A DNA stretch of 64,000 bases from Desertimonas sp963733085. GTDB lineage: Bacteria; Actinomycetota; Acidimicrobiia; Acidimicrobiales; Ilumatobacteraceae. Numbering within the stretch: position 1 is the first letter of the stretch; the number at the start of each line of letters is the position of its first letter. The notes beneath the pieces were generated by a model. The model was not told where the DNA came from. It did no database searches and worked only from the letters and a program-made list of their open reading frames with translations. Positions 34,355 to 42,992 of this stretch are shown here, one piece after another. The stretch spans positions 186,001-250,000 of the forward strand of contig CAVTBY010000012.1 of the NCBI GenBank assembly GCA_963733085.1. Reading direction: 5' to 3'. A program made the position numbers and the translations under genes.

Positions 34355-35604
34355 CCGCCGAGGTCGAAGAGGTCACCGACGGCGGCAGCGTTGCGCTCGC
34401 CGCGCGGCGTGCCGGCGTCGTGACGGAGGCGCACCGATGGCTGGTGCAGCAGCTTGGCGACGATCGCCTTCGTGAGCGCCTCGACGACGTCGCCGTCTTC
34501 GGTGGAGAGTGCAGCCAGGCGAGTCGCGTAGCGCTCCAGCTCGCCGACACGGATCTGTTCGGCGTGGTCGTGCAGCCTCGCCACGAGCGGCGCCGCCTGC
34601 CGCGCCGTCGAGTCGACGAGGAAGCGTTCGACCTGCTCGGCGATGATCTCGCGAACTCGGGCAGCTTCAGCGGCGCGAGCAGCACGGCCACGTTGGGCCC
34701 ATGCCCTGACGTCGTCGAGGTCGAGCAGCGTCACGCCGTCGATGGTCGCGACGGCTCGGTCGACGTTGCGGGGAAGGGCGATGTCGACGATCAGCAAGCC
34801 GTCGCCCTCCCGCTTCGCCACGCTCTCGGCGGTGATCAGACCTTCGGTCCCGGCGACACAAGTGATGAGGACGTCGCTGTGTTCGAGGGCCTCGTCGAGG
34901 GCGTCGAAGCCGACGGCGCCCCCGGCGACCTTCGCGGCGAGCGTGCGCCCGCGGTCGGCGCTGCGGTTGGCGACGGTGATCGTCGTCGCTCCCGCCTTGC
35001 TCAACGACGTCGCGACACCGGCACCCATCTCACCGGCACCGACGACGAGCACGCGGTGCCCAGCCAACGACCCGAGGCGTTCGGCGGCGAGCTCGACCGC
35101 GGCATGGCTGATCGAGGACGTGCCGCGGCCGATCGCCGTCTCCGAGCGAGCCCGCTTGCCGGTGCGCAGGGCGTGGCGGAAGAGCAGGTCGAGCGTCGCC
35201 CCGACACCACCGCTGTCGACGGCCGTGTGCCATGCCGACCGTACTTGGCCGAGGATCTCGCTCTCGCCGAGCACGAACGAATCAAGTCCGGCGGCGACCT
35301 CGAGAAGATGGGTCGCAGCAGCGTCGTCGTGGAGCGCCAGCAGGTGCGGGTGCAGTTCGTCGAGGGGCATGCCGCCGAGGGCGGCGAGAAATTCGGTGAC
35401 GTCGGCGTACGCCCCGTGGAACCGCTCAGCGACGAGATACACCTCGGTGCGCCCGCACGTCGACAACACGACGACCTCGCGGATGGTGTCCCGCTGAACG
35501 AGTCCGGCGACAGACTTGGCGACGTCGTCGGGCGCAAGGGCCAGCCGTTCGAGCACGGCGAGCGGCGCGGTGCGATGGTTCACACCGATGACGACGATCG
35601 ACAT
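34351..35604 (-). CDS. hemA: Glutamyl-tRNA reductase
   Basis: 417 residues; first step of the C5 pathway. GVNHRTAPLAVLERL, catalytic Cys50 in LSTCGRTEVY (usual Asn after Cys is Gly), FVLGESEILGQVRSAW, the Rossmann motif VLVVGAGEMGAGVATSL and a C-terminal dimerisation helix. ATG start 11 nt behind the rex stop, so it is co-transcribed with rex. Confidence 0.95.
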   Translation of the reverse strand: MSIVVIGVNHRTAPLAVLERLALAPDDVAKSVAGLVQRDTIREVVVLSTCGRTEVYLVAERFHGAYADVTEFLAALGGMPLDELHPHLLALHDDAAATHLLEVAAGLDSFVLGESEILGQVRSAWHTAVDSGGVGATLDLLFRHALRTGKRARSETAIGRGTSSISHAAVELAAERLGSLAGHRVLVVGAGEMGAGVATSLSKAGATTITVANRSADRGRTLAAKVAGGAVGFDALDEALEHSDVLITCVAGTEGLITAESVAKREGDGLLIVDIALPRNVDRAVATIDGVTLLDLDDVRAWAQRGRAARAAEAARVREIIAEQVERFLVDSTARQAAPLVARLHDHAEQIRVGELERYATRLAALSTEDGDVVEALTKAIVAKLLHQPSVRLRHDAGTPRGERNAAAVGDLFDLGG

Positions 35605-35615
35605 GTGCCGCCAGC

Positions 35616-36293
35616 CTACCCGCCGTGGGCGAGCCGGCCCCGTGGAACGACGGCCGCGTCAGCCCGCCGCTGCCCGTAGTAGCTGAGGATCTGCAGCTCG
35701 ACGGCGAGGTCGACCTTGCGCACACTCACGGTCGGCGGGACCGACAGCAGCACCGCAGCGAAGTTGAGAATGCTCGAGAGACCAGCGGCGACGAGCCGGT
35801 CGGCGGCGGCTTGGGCGGCCGACGCCGGCGTGGCGATGACGCCGATCGAGACGTTGTCGCGACGCACGATCGCCCCGAGCTCGTTGATCGGGCGCACCTC
35901 GACATCGCCGATCCTGATGCCGAACTTGGCCGGGTCGATGTCGACGATCCCGGCGACCGGATAGCCGCGTTCGCGGAACCCGCCGTAGCCGGCCAGCGCC
36001 TGGCCGAGGTTGCCGGCGCCGACGATGACGACAGGCCAGTCGTGGTCGAGGCCGAGCTCGCGGCGGAACTGGTAGATCAGGTACTCGACGTCGTAGCCGA
36101 CGCCCCGGACCCCGTACGTGCCCAGGTAACTGAGGTCCTTGCGGACCTTGGCGGCGTTGACACCGGCGAGGTCGGCCAGCTCCTCCGAGGACAGGTTCAC
36201 GACCCCTGCCTCCAATGATTCCGTGAGCAAGCGCAGATACTCGGGGAGCCGTGCAACTGTCGCCTCCGGAATGCGCCGTCCGCTCGCACCCAT
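35616..36293 (-). CDS. rex: Redox-sensing repressor Rex
   Basis: 225 residues. Winged helix (EATVARLPEYLRLLTESLEAG, then LSSEELADLAGVNAAKVRKDLSYLGTYG) and NADH-binding Rossmann domain (VVIVGAGNLGQALAGY, VDIDPAKFG), ending in the swapped C-terminal helix. Rex senses the NADH/NAD+ ratio. The ATG at 36293 gives the usual length. In streptomycetes Rex represses rex-hemACD; the same order here, with a Rex-box-like site upstream, supports autoregulation. Confidence 0.94.
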   Translation of the reverse strand: MGASGRRIPEATVARLPEYLRLLTESLEAGVVNLSSEELADLAGVNAAKVRKDLSYLGTYGVRGVGYDVEYLIYQFRRELGLDHDWPVVIVGAGNLGQALAGYGGFRERGYPVAGIVDIDPAKFGIRIGDVEVRPINELGAIVRRDNVSIGVIATPASAAQAAADRLVAAGLSSILNFAAVLLSVPPTVSVRKVDLAVELQILSYYGQRRADAAVVPRGRLAHGG

Positions 36294-36313
36294 CGAGTCC
36301 GACGATAGGCCGC

Positions 36314-36331
36314 TCGTGCGAGAATTCACAA
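36314..36331 (-). promoter_or_regulatory. Putative Rex operator
   Basis: On the minus strand this reads TTGTGAATTCTCGCACGA. One half-site (TTGTGAA) is perfect against the known Rex box TTGTGAA-N4-TTCACAA; the other half keeps CAC-A at 4 of 7 positions. It lies 20 nt upstream of the rex ATG and between rex and a family B hairpin. Confidence 0.5.
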
Positions 36332-36355
36332 GCCAGCCCGCCGAGCCGGTCCACG

Positions 36356-36403
36356 ACCGATGGGTGTTCTGGGGACGGAACGGTCCCCTAGACACCCATC
36401 GGT
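36356..36403. repeat. 48-nt intergenic hairpin, family B copy 3
   Basis: Arms ACCGATGGGTGT and ACACCCATCGGT, inner stem GGGGAC/GTCCCC, loop GGAACG. It overlaps the 3' end of the acyl-CoA ligase: the last codons Pro-Met-Gly-Val and the TAG stop (36388-36390) are read from inside the element. It separates that gene from rex on the minus strand. Confidence 0.85.
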
Positions 36404-37893
36404 TGGTCGAGGGAACGCCGGAGGAGTTTGCCGGCGGCGTTGCGGGGGAGCTCGTCGACGATGATGACCTTGCTCGGGCACTTGTAGCGGGCGAGGTGGT
36501 CGCGGGCGTAGTCGATCAGCGACTCCTCGTCGAGATCGGCGCCCGCGGCCAGCACGACGAAGGCCTTGACGGCTTCGCCGCTGTGCGGGTGCGGCACGCC
36601 GACGACGCCTGCTTCGGCGACGCCGGGATGAGCGAGCAGCACGTCTTCGACCTCGGCCGGGAAGACGTTGAACCCGGAGACGATGATCAGGTCCTTGGCG
36701 CGGTCGACGAGGTAGACGAAGCCGTCCTCGTCGCAGTAGCCGATGTCTCCGGTGCGCAGCCAACCCTCCGGGGTGAGGACGCGCGCTGTCGCCTCGGGAT
36801 CGTCGAGGTAGCCGGCGAAGACATTGGCCCCACGCACCCACAGCTCTCCCGCATCGCCGACGAGGACGTCGTCGCCGGTCTCGTCGACAATGCGCAGCTC
36901 GATGCCGTCGAGCACGGCGCCGACGGAGCCGTGGCGAGGTGTCAATCCTGTCGATGACGTGACGACTGGCGACGCCTCGGTGAGGCCGTATCCCTCGGCA
37001 ACGACGAGCCCGAATCGCCGCTCCAGCGCTTCGGCCACGGTCACCGGGAGCTTGGCCGCCCCGGAATAGGCGACACGGATCGTCGCGAATGAGTCGGCGG
37101 GTGCCTCCTCGAACTGGCTGAACGCCACCCACAGGGCAGGTGCGCCGAACACCACGGTGACCCCTCGCTGGCCGATCGACTCGATCGCCGTCGCCGGATC
37201 GAAGCGCTGCACGAGCAGCAACGTCGCCCCCGACAACAGGGTCTGACCGAGGACGACGTTGAGCCCGTACACGTGATACAGCGGGATCACGCCGTACGCG
37301 ATGTCACCAGGGCCGATGTGCTCACGGCCCGAACGGGACTGCTCGAGGTTCGCTTGCATGCTGCCGTGGGTGAGCATCGCCGCCTTCGGGGAGCCGGCGG
37401 TACCGCTCGTGAACAGCAGGGCGGCGAGATGGTCGGGCTCGACGTCGACCAGTGGCGCTGGGTCAGCAGCCATGATGTCAGCGGCGGCGATCGCATCGGG
37501 GATCTCCGAGCCGTCTGCGGCGATGACGGTGCGCACCGACGGAACCAGTTCGCGGTCGACGTCGCGCCATGACGCCGATCCAGTGCGGTCGATGATCGCC
37601 GCCACGGCGCCGACGGTGTCGATCTGGCTGGCCATCTCGACGGCCGGGCTCGTCGGGTTGAGCGGCACCGCCACGGCGCCGATGCCGAGCGTCGCCAGGT
37701 AGGCGACGACGAACGGCACGCCGTTGCTACAAGCGATGGCGACCCGATCCCCTTCTGCGATCCCGTTGGCGAGCAGTCCGCCGCGGGCGCGGCCGACCAG
37801 GTCGGCGAGCTCGGCGTATGTCGTCGTTCGGTTGCGGCTGATGATCGCGACGTCGTCACCGTCGTGTCCGTCGATGATCTGCGCCAGGTTCAA
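36388..37893 (-). CDS. Acyl-CoA synthetase / AMP-dependent ligase
   Basis: About 501 residues of the ANL superfamily. A3 motif LLFTSGTAGSPKAAMLTH, A5 EGYGLTEASP, A7 WLRTGDIGYCDEDGFVYLVDRAKDLI and A10 lysine in LPRNAAGKLLRRSL are all present, so it should adenylate a carboxylate and load CoA. The start is taken as the TTG at 37893, which has a GGGGGAA ribosome site 3 nt upstream; an upstream TTG at 37944 is the alternative. Its C-terminal four residues come from a palindromic repeat. Confidence 0.88.
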   Translation of the reverse strand: MNLAQIIDGHDGDDVAIISRNRTTTYAELADLVGRARGGLLANGIAEGDRVAIACSNGVPFVVAYLATLGIGAVAVPLNPTSPAVEMASQIDTVGAVAAIIDRTGSASWRDVDRELVPSVRTVIAADGSEIPDAIAAADIMAADPAPLVDVEPDHLAALLFTSGTAGSPKAAMLTHGSMQANLEQSRSGREHIGPGDIAYGVIPLYHVYGLNVVLGQTLLSGATLLLVQRFDPATAIESIGQRGVTVVFGAPALWVAFSQFEEAPADSFATIRVAYSGAAKLPVTVAEALERRFGLVVAEGYGLTEASPVVTSSTGLTPRHGSVGAVLDGIELRIVDETGDDVLVGDAGELWVRGANVFAGYLDDPEATARVLTPEGWLRTGDIGYCDEDGFVYLVDRAKDLIIVSGFNVFPAEVEDVLLAHPGVAEAGVVGVPHPHSGEAVKAFVVLAAGADLDEESLIDYARDHLARYKCPSKVIIVDELPRNAAGKLLRRSLDQPMGV

Positions 37894-38112
37894 CGTTCCC
37901 CCGCTGTCGTTCGATGTGCGAACGCCGACGATAACGGCACTCAAAATTTGATTGTGACACTTTTCGCATGCTCGATCGCGGCGTAGGCTCCCACCCGTTG
38001 AGACGCGCCGGGTTCGCCTGGCAGCGCCGACTTGGGCTGGTGCCATCGGGGGGTTGGCATCAGCCCTTGTCGCGTCCGGAGGCGTGGCCGGGTCGCCAGT
38101 AGGTTGCACGCC

Positions 38113-38994
38113 GTGGGTCGCCGCTACGAGACCGTCAGCCTGCTCACCGATTACGGGCTCGACGACGAGTTCGTCGGTGTCGTCAAGGCGGTCATCCGCG
38201 ATCTTGCCCCGCACGTATCGACGATCGATCTCTCGCACGGGATCAGGCCGTTCGACGTGCGGGCTGGATCGTTGACGCTCGCCCGGGCGATCCCGTATCT
38301 CCCCGACGGCGTGGTGCTCGCCGTCGTCGATCCGGGCGTCGGCACGCGCCGCAAGGCCATTGCCGTGGAGGTCGCCGGCGGCGCCGGCGTCCTCGTCGGG
38401 CCGGACAACGGGTTGCTCGCCCCCGGCGTGGCCCTCGCCGGCGGAGCGACGCGGGCGGTCGAGCTCGACAACCCCGACTACCAGTTGGAGGCGCCCGGTG
38501 CGACGTTCGCCGGCCGCGACGTGTTCGCACCGGCGGCCGCCCACCTGTGCAACGGCGTCGATCTCGGCGAGCTGGGCGCCGACCTCGACCCGGCGTTGCT
38601 CGTCCCCGGGATGATCGCCTTGCCCCGAACCGAGACGGACGGAATTCACGCCGAGGTGCTGTGGGTCGACCGGTTCGGCAACTGCCAGCTCAACGTCGGC
38701 CCCGACGAGCTCGCCTCGCTCACTGCCGGCACCAGCGAGCGGGGCGGTGAGATCGTCACGGTGACCTGTGGCGACGAGCGCCGCGGCGCCAGGGTCGTGT
38801 CCACGTTCGGCGACCTGAAGGCGGGAGCCATCGGCCTCGTGCTCGACAGCCAGGGCATGTACGCACTGGCGCTGGACCAGCGATCGGCGGCCGCAGAGCT
38901 GGCGATCGGACCGGGGGACGCCGTCGTGTTGAGCGCCGGCGACGACGATCGGGCCGCCGAGCCGACGCCGGTCGATCTGTCGCGGCGCCAGTAA
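38113..38994 (+). CDS. SAM hydrolase (SAM hydroxide adenosyltransferase, DUF62)
   Basis: 293 residues of the fluorinase/chlorinase/duf62 family, which in most bacteria hydrolyses S-adenosylmethionine to adenosine and methionine. SLLTDYGLDDEFVGVVKAVI, LAVVDPGVGTRRKAIAVE, GPDNGLLAPG and GRDVFAPAAAHL cover the SAM-binding Asp residues and hydroxide-site region; the C-terminal domain has VDRFGNCQLNV. GTG start chosen because family members begin with this YETVSLLTDYG strand. Divergent from the acyl-CoA ligase. Confidence 0.88.
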   Translation: MGRRYETVSLLTDYGLDDEFVGVVKAVIRDLAPHVSTIDLSHGIRPFDVRAGSLTLARAIPYLPDGVVLAVVDPGVGTRRKAIAVEVAGGAGVLVGPDNGLLAPGVALAGGATRAVELDNPDYQLEAPGATFAGRDVFAPAAAHLCNGVDLGELGADLDPALLVPGMIALPRTETDGIHAEVLWVDRFGNCQLNVGPDELASLTAGTSERGGEIVTVTCGDERRGARVVSTFGDLKAGAIGLVLDSQGMYALALDQRSAAAELAIGPGDAVVLSAGDDDRAAEPTPVDLSRRQ

Positions 38995-39005
38995 CGTCAA
39001 CCTCC

Positions 39006-39089
39006 GTGCGACCCGCGACGACGTTGACGATTGCCCTGCTCCTGGCCCTCATCCTCGTCGCCGGCGTGATCACGCTGATGCGCATCTGA
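39006..39089 (+). CDS. Very small membrane protein (27 aa)
   Basis: GTG frame of 27 codons, almost all ending in G or C: a short polar start (RPATT) and one hydrophobic helix to the end (LLALILVAGVITLMRI). It lies 11 nt behind the SAM hydrolase and ends 19 nt before the convergent proC stop. No ribosome site is obvious. The short repeat GCGCATCTGAC occurs twice at its 3' end. Confidence 0.4.
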   Translation: MRPATTLTIALLLALILVAGVITLMRI

Positions 39090-39108
39090 CGGCGCATCTG
39101 ACCCGCCG

Positions 39109-39918
39109 TCAGCGCTCGGCGGAGAGCTCGCGACTGCGTTCCGTCGCCGCCCGCACCGCCTCACCGAACGCCTGACGAACGCCCCGCTCGTCCAGCACCT
39201 GGAGACCCGCGGCGGTCGTGCCGCCCGGTGAGGTGACCATCACGCGGAGGGCGGCCGGATCGCCACGCTCGGCGAGCAGCTTCGCCGAGCCGACGAGCAG
39301 CTGCGTCGTCAGCGTCGATGCCAGCTCGGGAGCCAAACCGGCGTCGACGGCCGCGGCGATCAGCGCCTCGGCGACGAAGAAGACGTACGCCGGTCCGGAC
39401 CCGCTCAGTCCGGTGACCGCGTCGAGGTCTGCTTCGGCGACACGGACAACGAGGCCGACGCCCCCGAGAATCGTCTCGGCCCAGGCGAGGTCGCCGTCGC
39501 CCGCCGCCGCACCGCCGGTGATCGCCGACGCTCCCTCGCCGACGAGCGCCGGGGTGTTCGGCATCGCCCTGATCACCGCAACCGGGTCGTCGGTGACACC
39601 GGCAGCGGCCTGCTCGAGTTCGGCGATGCGCACACCGGCGGCGATCGAGAGCAGTCGCCGGGCGCCGGCGGCAGCTGCCGCCGCGGCCGCAGCGGGAACA
39701 TCCGGTGGCTTGACCGCTAATACGGCGGCGGCACACGGCGGCACGGGCTCGGCGATGGTGACGCCAGGGAGCAGATCGGCCAGCTCATCCCGACGTGCCG
39801 GAAGCGATTCGCAGACGGCGAGGCGATCAGGCGACACGATCCCGGCGGCGAGCAAGCCACCGGCGAGTGCCGCACCCATGTTGCCGCCGCCGACAATCAC
39901 GAGGTCGAACGGCGCCAC
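39109..39918 (-). CDS. proC: Pyrroline-5-carboxylate reductase
   Basis: About 269 residues; last step of proline synthesis. NAD(P)-binding LVIVGGGNMGAALAGGLL, VLAVKPPDV, IRAMPNTPALVGEG, GLSGSGPAYVFFVAEALI and the C-terminal VTSPGGTTAAGL signature are complete. GTG at 39918 was chosen because GGAG lies 5 nt upstream; a GTG two codons earlier (39924) is equally readable. Confidence 0.94.
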   Translation of the reverse strand: MAPFDLVIVGGGNMGAALAGGLLAAGIVSPDRLAVCESLPARRDELADLLPGVTIAEPVPPCAAAVLAVKPPDVPAAAAAAAAAGARRLLSIAAGVRIAELEQAAAGVTDDPVAVIRAMPNTPALVGEGASAITGGAAAGDGDLAWAETILGGVGLVVRVAEADLDAVTGLSGSGPAYVFFVAEALIAAAVDAGLAPELASTLTTQLLVGSAKLLAERGDPAALRVMVTSPGGTTAAGLQVLDERGVRQAFGEAVRAATERSRELSAER

Positions 39919-40042
39919 GCTCACTCCACGCAACGTACCTGCCAGCTGTCCGGGCCGCCGCAAGAGACCGACATCCCCGATAAGCGAACGACCCGGACAC
40001 CTCCCCTGGGCGTCGCCGTCCCATCGAAACGGAAATCCAGAT

Positions 40043-40091
40043 GTCTGTGTCAGCGAACACGACGCCGGCGGTCGTGTTCGCTGACACAGAC
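40043..40091. repeat. 51-nt-class intergenic hairpin, family A copy 3
   Basis: Near-perfect: GTCTGTGTCAGCGAACACGAC pairs with its complement around a GCCGGCG centre (arms 21 nt). Outer arms match the other family A copies except for TCTGTG in place of TTTGTG. It ends 10 nt from the YbjN-gene stop, on that gene's 3' side. 40092-40101 holds nothing else. Confidence 0.82.
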
Positions 40092-40101
40092 CCTCGGGTG
40101 G

Positions 40102-40566
40102 TCAGGCAGGTGGGAAGCGGCTGGCGAAGCCGATCCTCAGCAACCCGCGGAACACCTGCTCGACGGTGGCGTAGAGCGTCCCGATCGCCCGGTCGAGCTC
40201 GTCGGCGGTGACCACCGCCAGCGGCAACTCGCCTCGAAGGAAGATGGCATCCTCGATGCCAATCGAGAAGTGAGCGCCGACCAGGCGTTCGTTGCGGCGC
40301 AACAACGACTCGTAGAGGTCCGCGGCGTTCTCCTCGGGAGCCGGCATCACGTAGGTCTCGTAGCGCAGCGTGCGCTGACCGAGCGTGATCCACACCGTCG
40401 TGACGTCCTTGTCCTCGCCGGCCATGCGGACGAACCACCGGCGCTCCTCGCTGTCGGCGCGCTCGACTGCCCGCACGGTGGGTGTCGATTCGGCGAACGC
40501 CGCCAACCACGTGTCGATGTCCGCTTCCAGCGTGGCGAGAGCGGCGGCGTCGTAGAGGTCGCTCAC
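40102..40566 (-). CDS. YbjN-domain protein
   Basis: 154 residues with the YbjN/type III-chaperone-like alpha/beta fold: DSEERRWFVRMAGEDKDVTTVWITLGQRTLRYETYVMP, then LLRRNERLVGAHFSIGIEDAIFLRGELPL. In mycobacteria the gene next to mshA encodes the same family. GTG start, 22 nt behind mshA on the same strand, so probably co-transcribed. Molecular role unknown. Confidence 0.85.
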   Translation of the reverse strand: MSDLYDAAALATLEADIDTWLAAFAESTPTVRAVERADSEERRWFVRMAGEDKDVTTVWITLGQRTLRYETYVMPAPEENAADLYESLLRRNERLVGAHFSIGIEDAIFLRGELPLAVVTADELDRAIGTLYATVEQVFRGLLRIGFASRFPPA

Positions 40567-40588
40567 CGGCGCCGATCGTAGGACGACG

Positions 40589-41806
40589 TCAGCAAACGAC
40601 CAGGGGCGTGCGCTGCTCGACGAGGTCGGCATAGAGGCGGCGCAGCCTGGCCGCCGTGAAACTCCACGTGAACCGGCGGGCACGCACCGACGCCGCCGCG
40701 CCCATCGCCGCGGCGCAGGCTGGATCGTCGATCAACTGCGACAGGGCGCGGGCGTAACGCTCGGGCTGACGGCCGTCGACGAGGACGCCGGTGACACCGT
40801 CGTGAACGACGTTGAGCAGCCCGCCGACGGCGCTGGCCACGACCGGAACACCGCACGCCGCCGCCTCGAGGGCGACCAGGCCGAAGCTCTCACTACGGCT
40901 CGGCACGATCACGACATCGGCGGCGCGGTAGTAGCTCGACAGGAGGTGATGCGGCTTCGGGGGGACGAACATCACACGATCAGCCACACCCAGATCGGCT
41001 GCCAGCGCGCGCGTCGCAGCCAGTTCGGCGGCGCCGTCGGATCCGCTGGCACCGCCGACGACGACCAGCAGGGCATCACGCCGGTGCATCAACGCAAGCG
41101 AGCGCACCGCCACGTCCGGTCCCTTCAAGGGCTGGATCCGCCCGACGAACAGGACGACCGGTCGGTCAGCGGGCAGACCGATGGCCCGGCGCGCGCCGCG
41201 CCGGTCGCCAGGGGCGAAGAAAGCGTGCTCGACGGCGGGCGGCACCGTCTCGATTACGCCGTGCGGGTCGCCGTAGAGCCGGCGGAACTGCCGCTCCTCC
41301 TCAGGGCAGCTCACACAGATGGCGTCACTACAGCCGATCACCTCGGCCTCGGCGCGGTCCCGCCACGCCGGCTCGAGGTCGCCGCCTTCGGCCTTCACCC
41401 GCGCCAAGGTGTGGAACGTCGACACGAGCGGCACATCGAGGCGGTGCTTCAGACGGTGGCCGGCAACACCGCTGAGCCAGTAGTTGCCGTGGATCACATC
41501 GACGCCGCCGGTGGCGCCGATGTGCTCACCGACACCGTCTGCGAATACGTCGACCTGGTCGGCGAGCGCCTCCTTGGGGAGGTCGAACGGACCCGCCGGG
41601 ACGTGCACCACGGAGTGGCCCGGCTCGACGACCAGCTCGCCCGCAAGACCGGGACGATCGGCACGGGTGTACGTCGTGCACTCGACACCTGCCTGGGCGA
41701 GCGCCGAGGCGACCTCGCGGACGTACACGTTCATCCCGCCGCTGTCGCCGGAGCCGGGCTGGACGAGCGGAGAAGTGTGCAGGGAGATCAAGGCGACACG
41801 CGTCAC
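40589..41806 (-). CDS. mshA: D-inositol-3-phosphate glycosyltransferase
   Basis: GT4 retaining glycosyltransferase, about 405 residues, that adds GlcNAc to inositol-3-phosphate, the first step of mycothiol synthesis. TSPLVQPGSGDSGGMNVYVRE at the start, HGNYWLSGVAGHRLK, VGRIQPLKGPDV and the E-x7-E motif SESFGLVALEAAACG match MshA. The GTG at 41806 fits other MshA starts; an ATG at 41839 adds 11 residues. Mycothiol is specific to actinobacteria. Confidence 0.9.
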   Translation of the reverse strand: MTRVALISLHTSPLVQPGSGDSGGMNVYVREVASALAQAGVECTTYTRADRPGLAGELVVEPGHSVVHVPAGPFDLPKEALADQVDVFADGVGEHIGATGGVDVIHGNYWLSGVAGHRLKHRLDVPLVSTFHTLARVKAEGGDLEPAWRDRAEAEVIGCSDAICVSCPEEERQFRRLYGDPHGVIETVPPAVEHAFFAPGDRRGARRAIGLPADRPVVLFVGRIQPLKGPDVAVRSLALMHRRDALLVVVGGASGSDGAAELAATRALAADLGVADRVMFVPPKPHHLLSSYYRAADVVIVPSRSESFGLVALEAAACGVPVVASAVGGLLNVVHDGVTGVLVDGRQPERYARALSQLIDDPACAAAMGAAASVRARRFTWSFTAARLRRLYADLVEQRTPLVVC

Positions 41807-41862
41807 AACAAGGTGAAACCTTACTGAGCCGCTCAACATTCCCGGGTCGCCCGGGCGGAGGG

Positions 41863-42204
41863 CTACTTGAGGTAGCTCTCGTAAACGTTGAGCAGGGCTT
41901 GCTTCTGTTCCGGACTGAGCGACGGGTCACGCCCGATCGCCTCGCGGACGCTCGGGGCGTCGTCGTCGGTGACGTCGCTGAGCAGGCCGGCGCGCACATA
42001 CAGCGCCTCGACGCTGATCTTCAGGGCCTTGGCGAGCTGCTGGAGGATGTCGGCGGAGGGGCGCCGCAAGCCCCGTTCGATCTGCGACAGGTACGGGTTG
42101 GAGACGTCGGCCAACTCGGCGAGGCGGCGCACCGACATGCTGGCGATCTCGCGCTGGGCCTTGATGAACTCGCCAAGATCGCTCAAACGGTTCTGGTTAG
42201 TCAT
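41863..42204 (-). CDS. XRE-family helix-turn-helix regulator
   Basis: 113 residues. The HTH_3 domain is at residues 8-65 (LGEFIKAQREIASMSVRRLAELADVSNPYLSQIERGLRRPSADIL), and the C-terminal tail (LSPEQKQALLNVYESYL) resembles actinobacterial regulators found beside RsiG-like genes. ATG; it overlaps the stop of the upstream gene by 8 nt, implying coupled translation. Confidence 0.88.
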   Translation of the reverse strand: MTNQNRLSDLGEFIKAQREIASMSVRRLAELADVSNPYLSQIERGLRRPSADILQQLAKALKISVEALYVRAGLLSDVTDDDAPSVREAIGRDPSLSPEQKQALLNVYESYLK

Positions 42205-42685
42205 CGGGTTCGGTTTCAACCTGGTAGCGGCCGACAAGTTCTTCAGTGAGGGCGTCGAGCTCGGCGTACACCGATTTGCGCTGTGCCGAGACGCGCTGGT
42301 CGAAGGCGTCAAGGGCGGCGACCAGCTGCTCCAACTCGGCAGTGGTCAGGCGGTCGAGCCGGCTGAACCCGTTGGCGGCACAGATCTCGTCGAGCTCGAC
42401 GGCCAGCGGGTGCTCGCTGAAGTCCTCCGCCGGCCGCGGCGGACGGGCCTCGTCGCCGAGCAGGCGGTCGGCGAGAACGTCACGCAACTCGCCGTGAAGG
42501 TCGCGCCGCGCGTAGACGGGGGTGGGGTCGCTGTCATCGCTCGCCCGGGTGATCGCGTCGCGGGCGAGATCGGCGCGGCCGTGGGCGACACGTCGAACGT
42601 AGGAGACAGCGTCGTCGATCGACTGCAGCTCGGCGCGGCGCCGGCGTAGCTCGTCGAGCGACATCTCGCCGGGTTCGCCGGTCAT
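42197..42685 (-). CDS. RsiG-like protein (c-di-GMP-linked anti-sigma family)
   Basis: 162-residue helical protein. The N-terminal coiled-coil segment SLDELRRRRAELQSIDDAVSYVRRVAHGRADLARD resembles the SYVRR-x3-GR-D-L block of Streptomyces RsiG, which binds the sigma factor WhiG with c-di-GMP. The E(x)3S(x)2R(x)3Q(x)3D ligand signature could not be confirmed. Alternative: a general coiled-coil protein of the same family with another partner. ATG overlaps the MoaD-like stop. Confidence 0.65.
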   Translation of the reverse strand: MTGEPGEMSLDELRRRRAELQSIDDAVSYVRRVAHGRADLARDAITRASDDSDPTPVYARRDLHGELRDVLADRLLGDEARPPRPAEDFSEHPLAVELDEICAANGFSRLDRLTTAELEQLVAALDAFDQRVSAQRKSVYAELDALTEELVGRYQVETEPDD

Positions 42686-42924
42686 CCGCCACCTCCTGAC
42701 ACGGGAGGCAGGACGGCGACCTCGTCGTCGGCGGATACCTCGGTGGTCGGCTCGGCCGGTTCCCCATTGACCCAGATCCGGCACGATTCGAGGACGTCGG
42801 CAAACGCCGCTCCGTAGCTGCTGCGCGCCGCGTCGAGGACGTCACCGACGGTGGCGCCGGGGAGTTCGTCGCGTGACCGGCCGGCGGCCGCCCGCGCCGC
42901 TGCGAACATCCTCACGATCGCCAT
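42682..42924 (-). CDS. MoaD/ThiS-family sulfur carrier
   Basis: 80 residues with a beta-grasp fold (VRMFAAARAAAGRSRDELPGATVGDVL, then WVNGEPAEPTTEVSADDEVAVLPPVSGG) and the required C-terminal Gly-Gly, the site of thiocarboxylate formation. No moaE or thiG neighbour to fix the pathway. First gene of a minus-strand group with the RsiG-like and XRE genes. Confidence 0.85.
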   Translation of the reverse strand: MAIVRMFAAARAAAGRSRDELPGATVGDVLDAARSSYGAAFADVLESCRIWVNGEPAEPTTEVSADDEVAVLPPVSGGGG

Positions 42925-42992
42925 CTTCGCAGCGTACCGATGCGGACCGATCGAGCCCGAGCACGACGTTCGCCGAGTAGCGTTCCCCGGCC

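Noticed and set aside
37945..38994. Upstream extension of the acyl-CoA ligase frame under the SAM hydrolase
   Set aside because: It is antisense to a well-supported gene and contains no family motifs.
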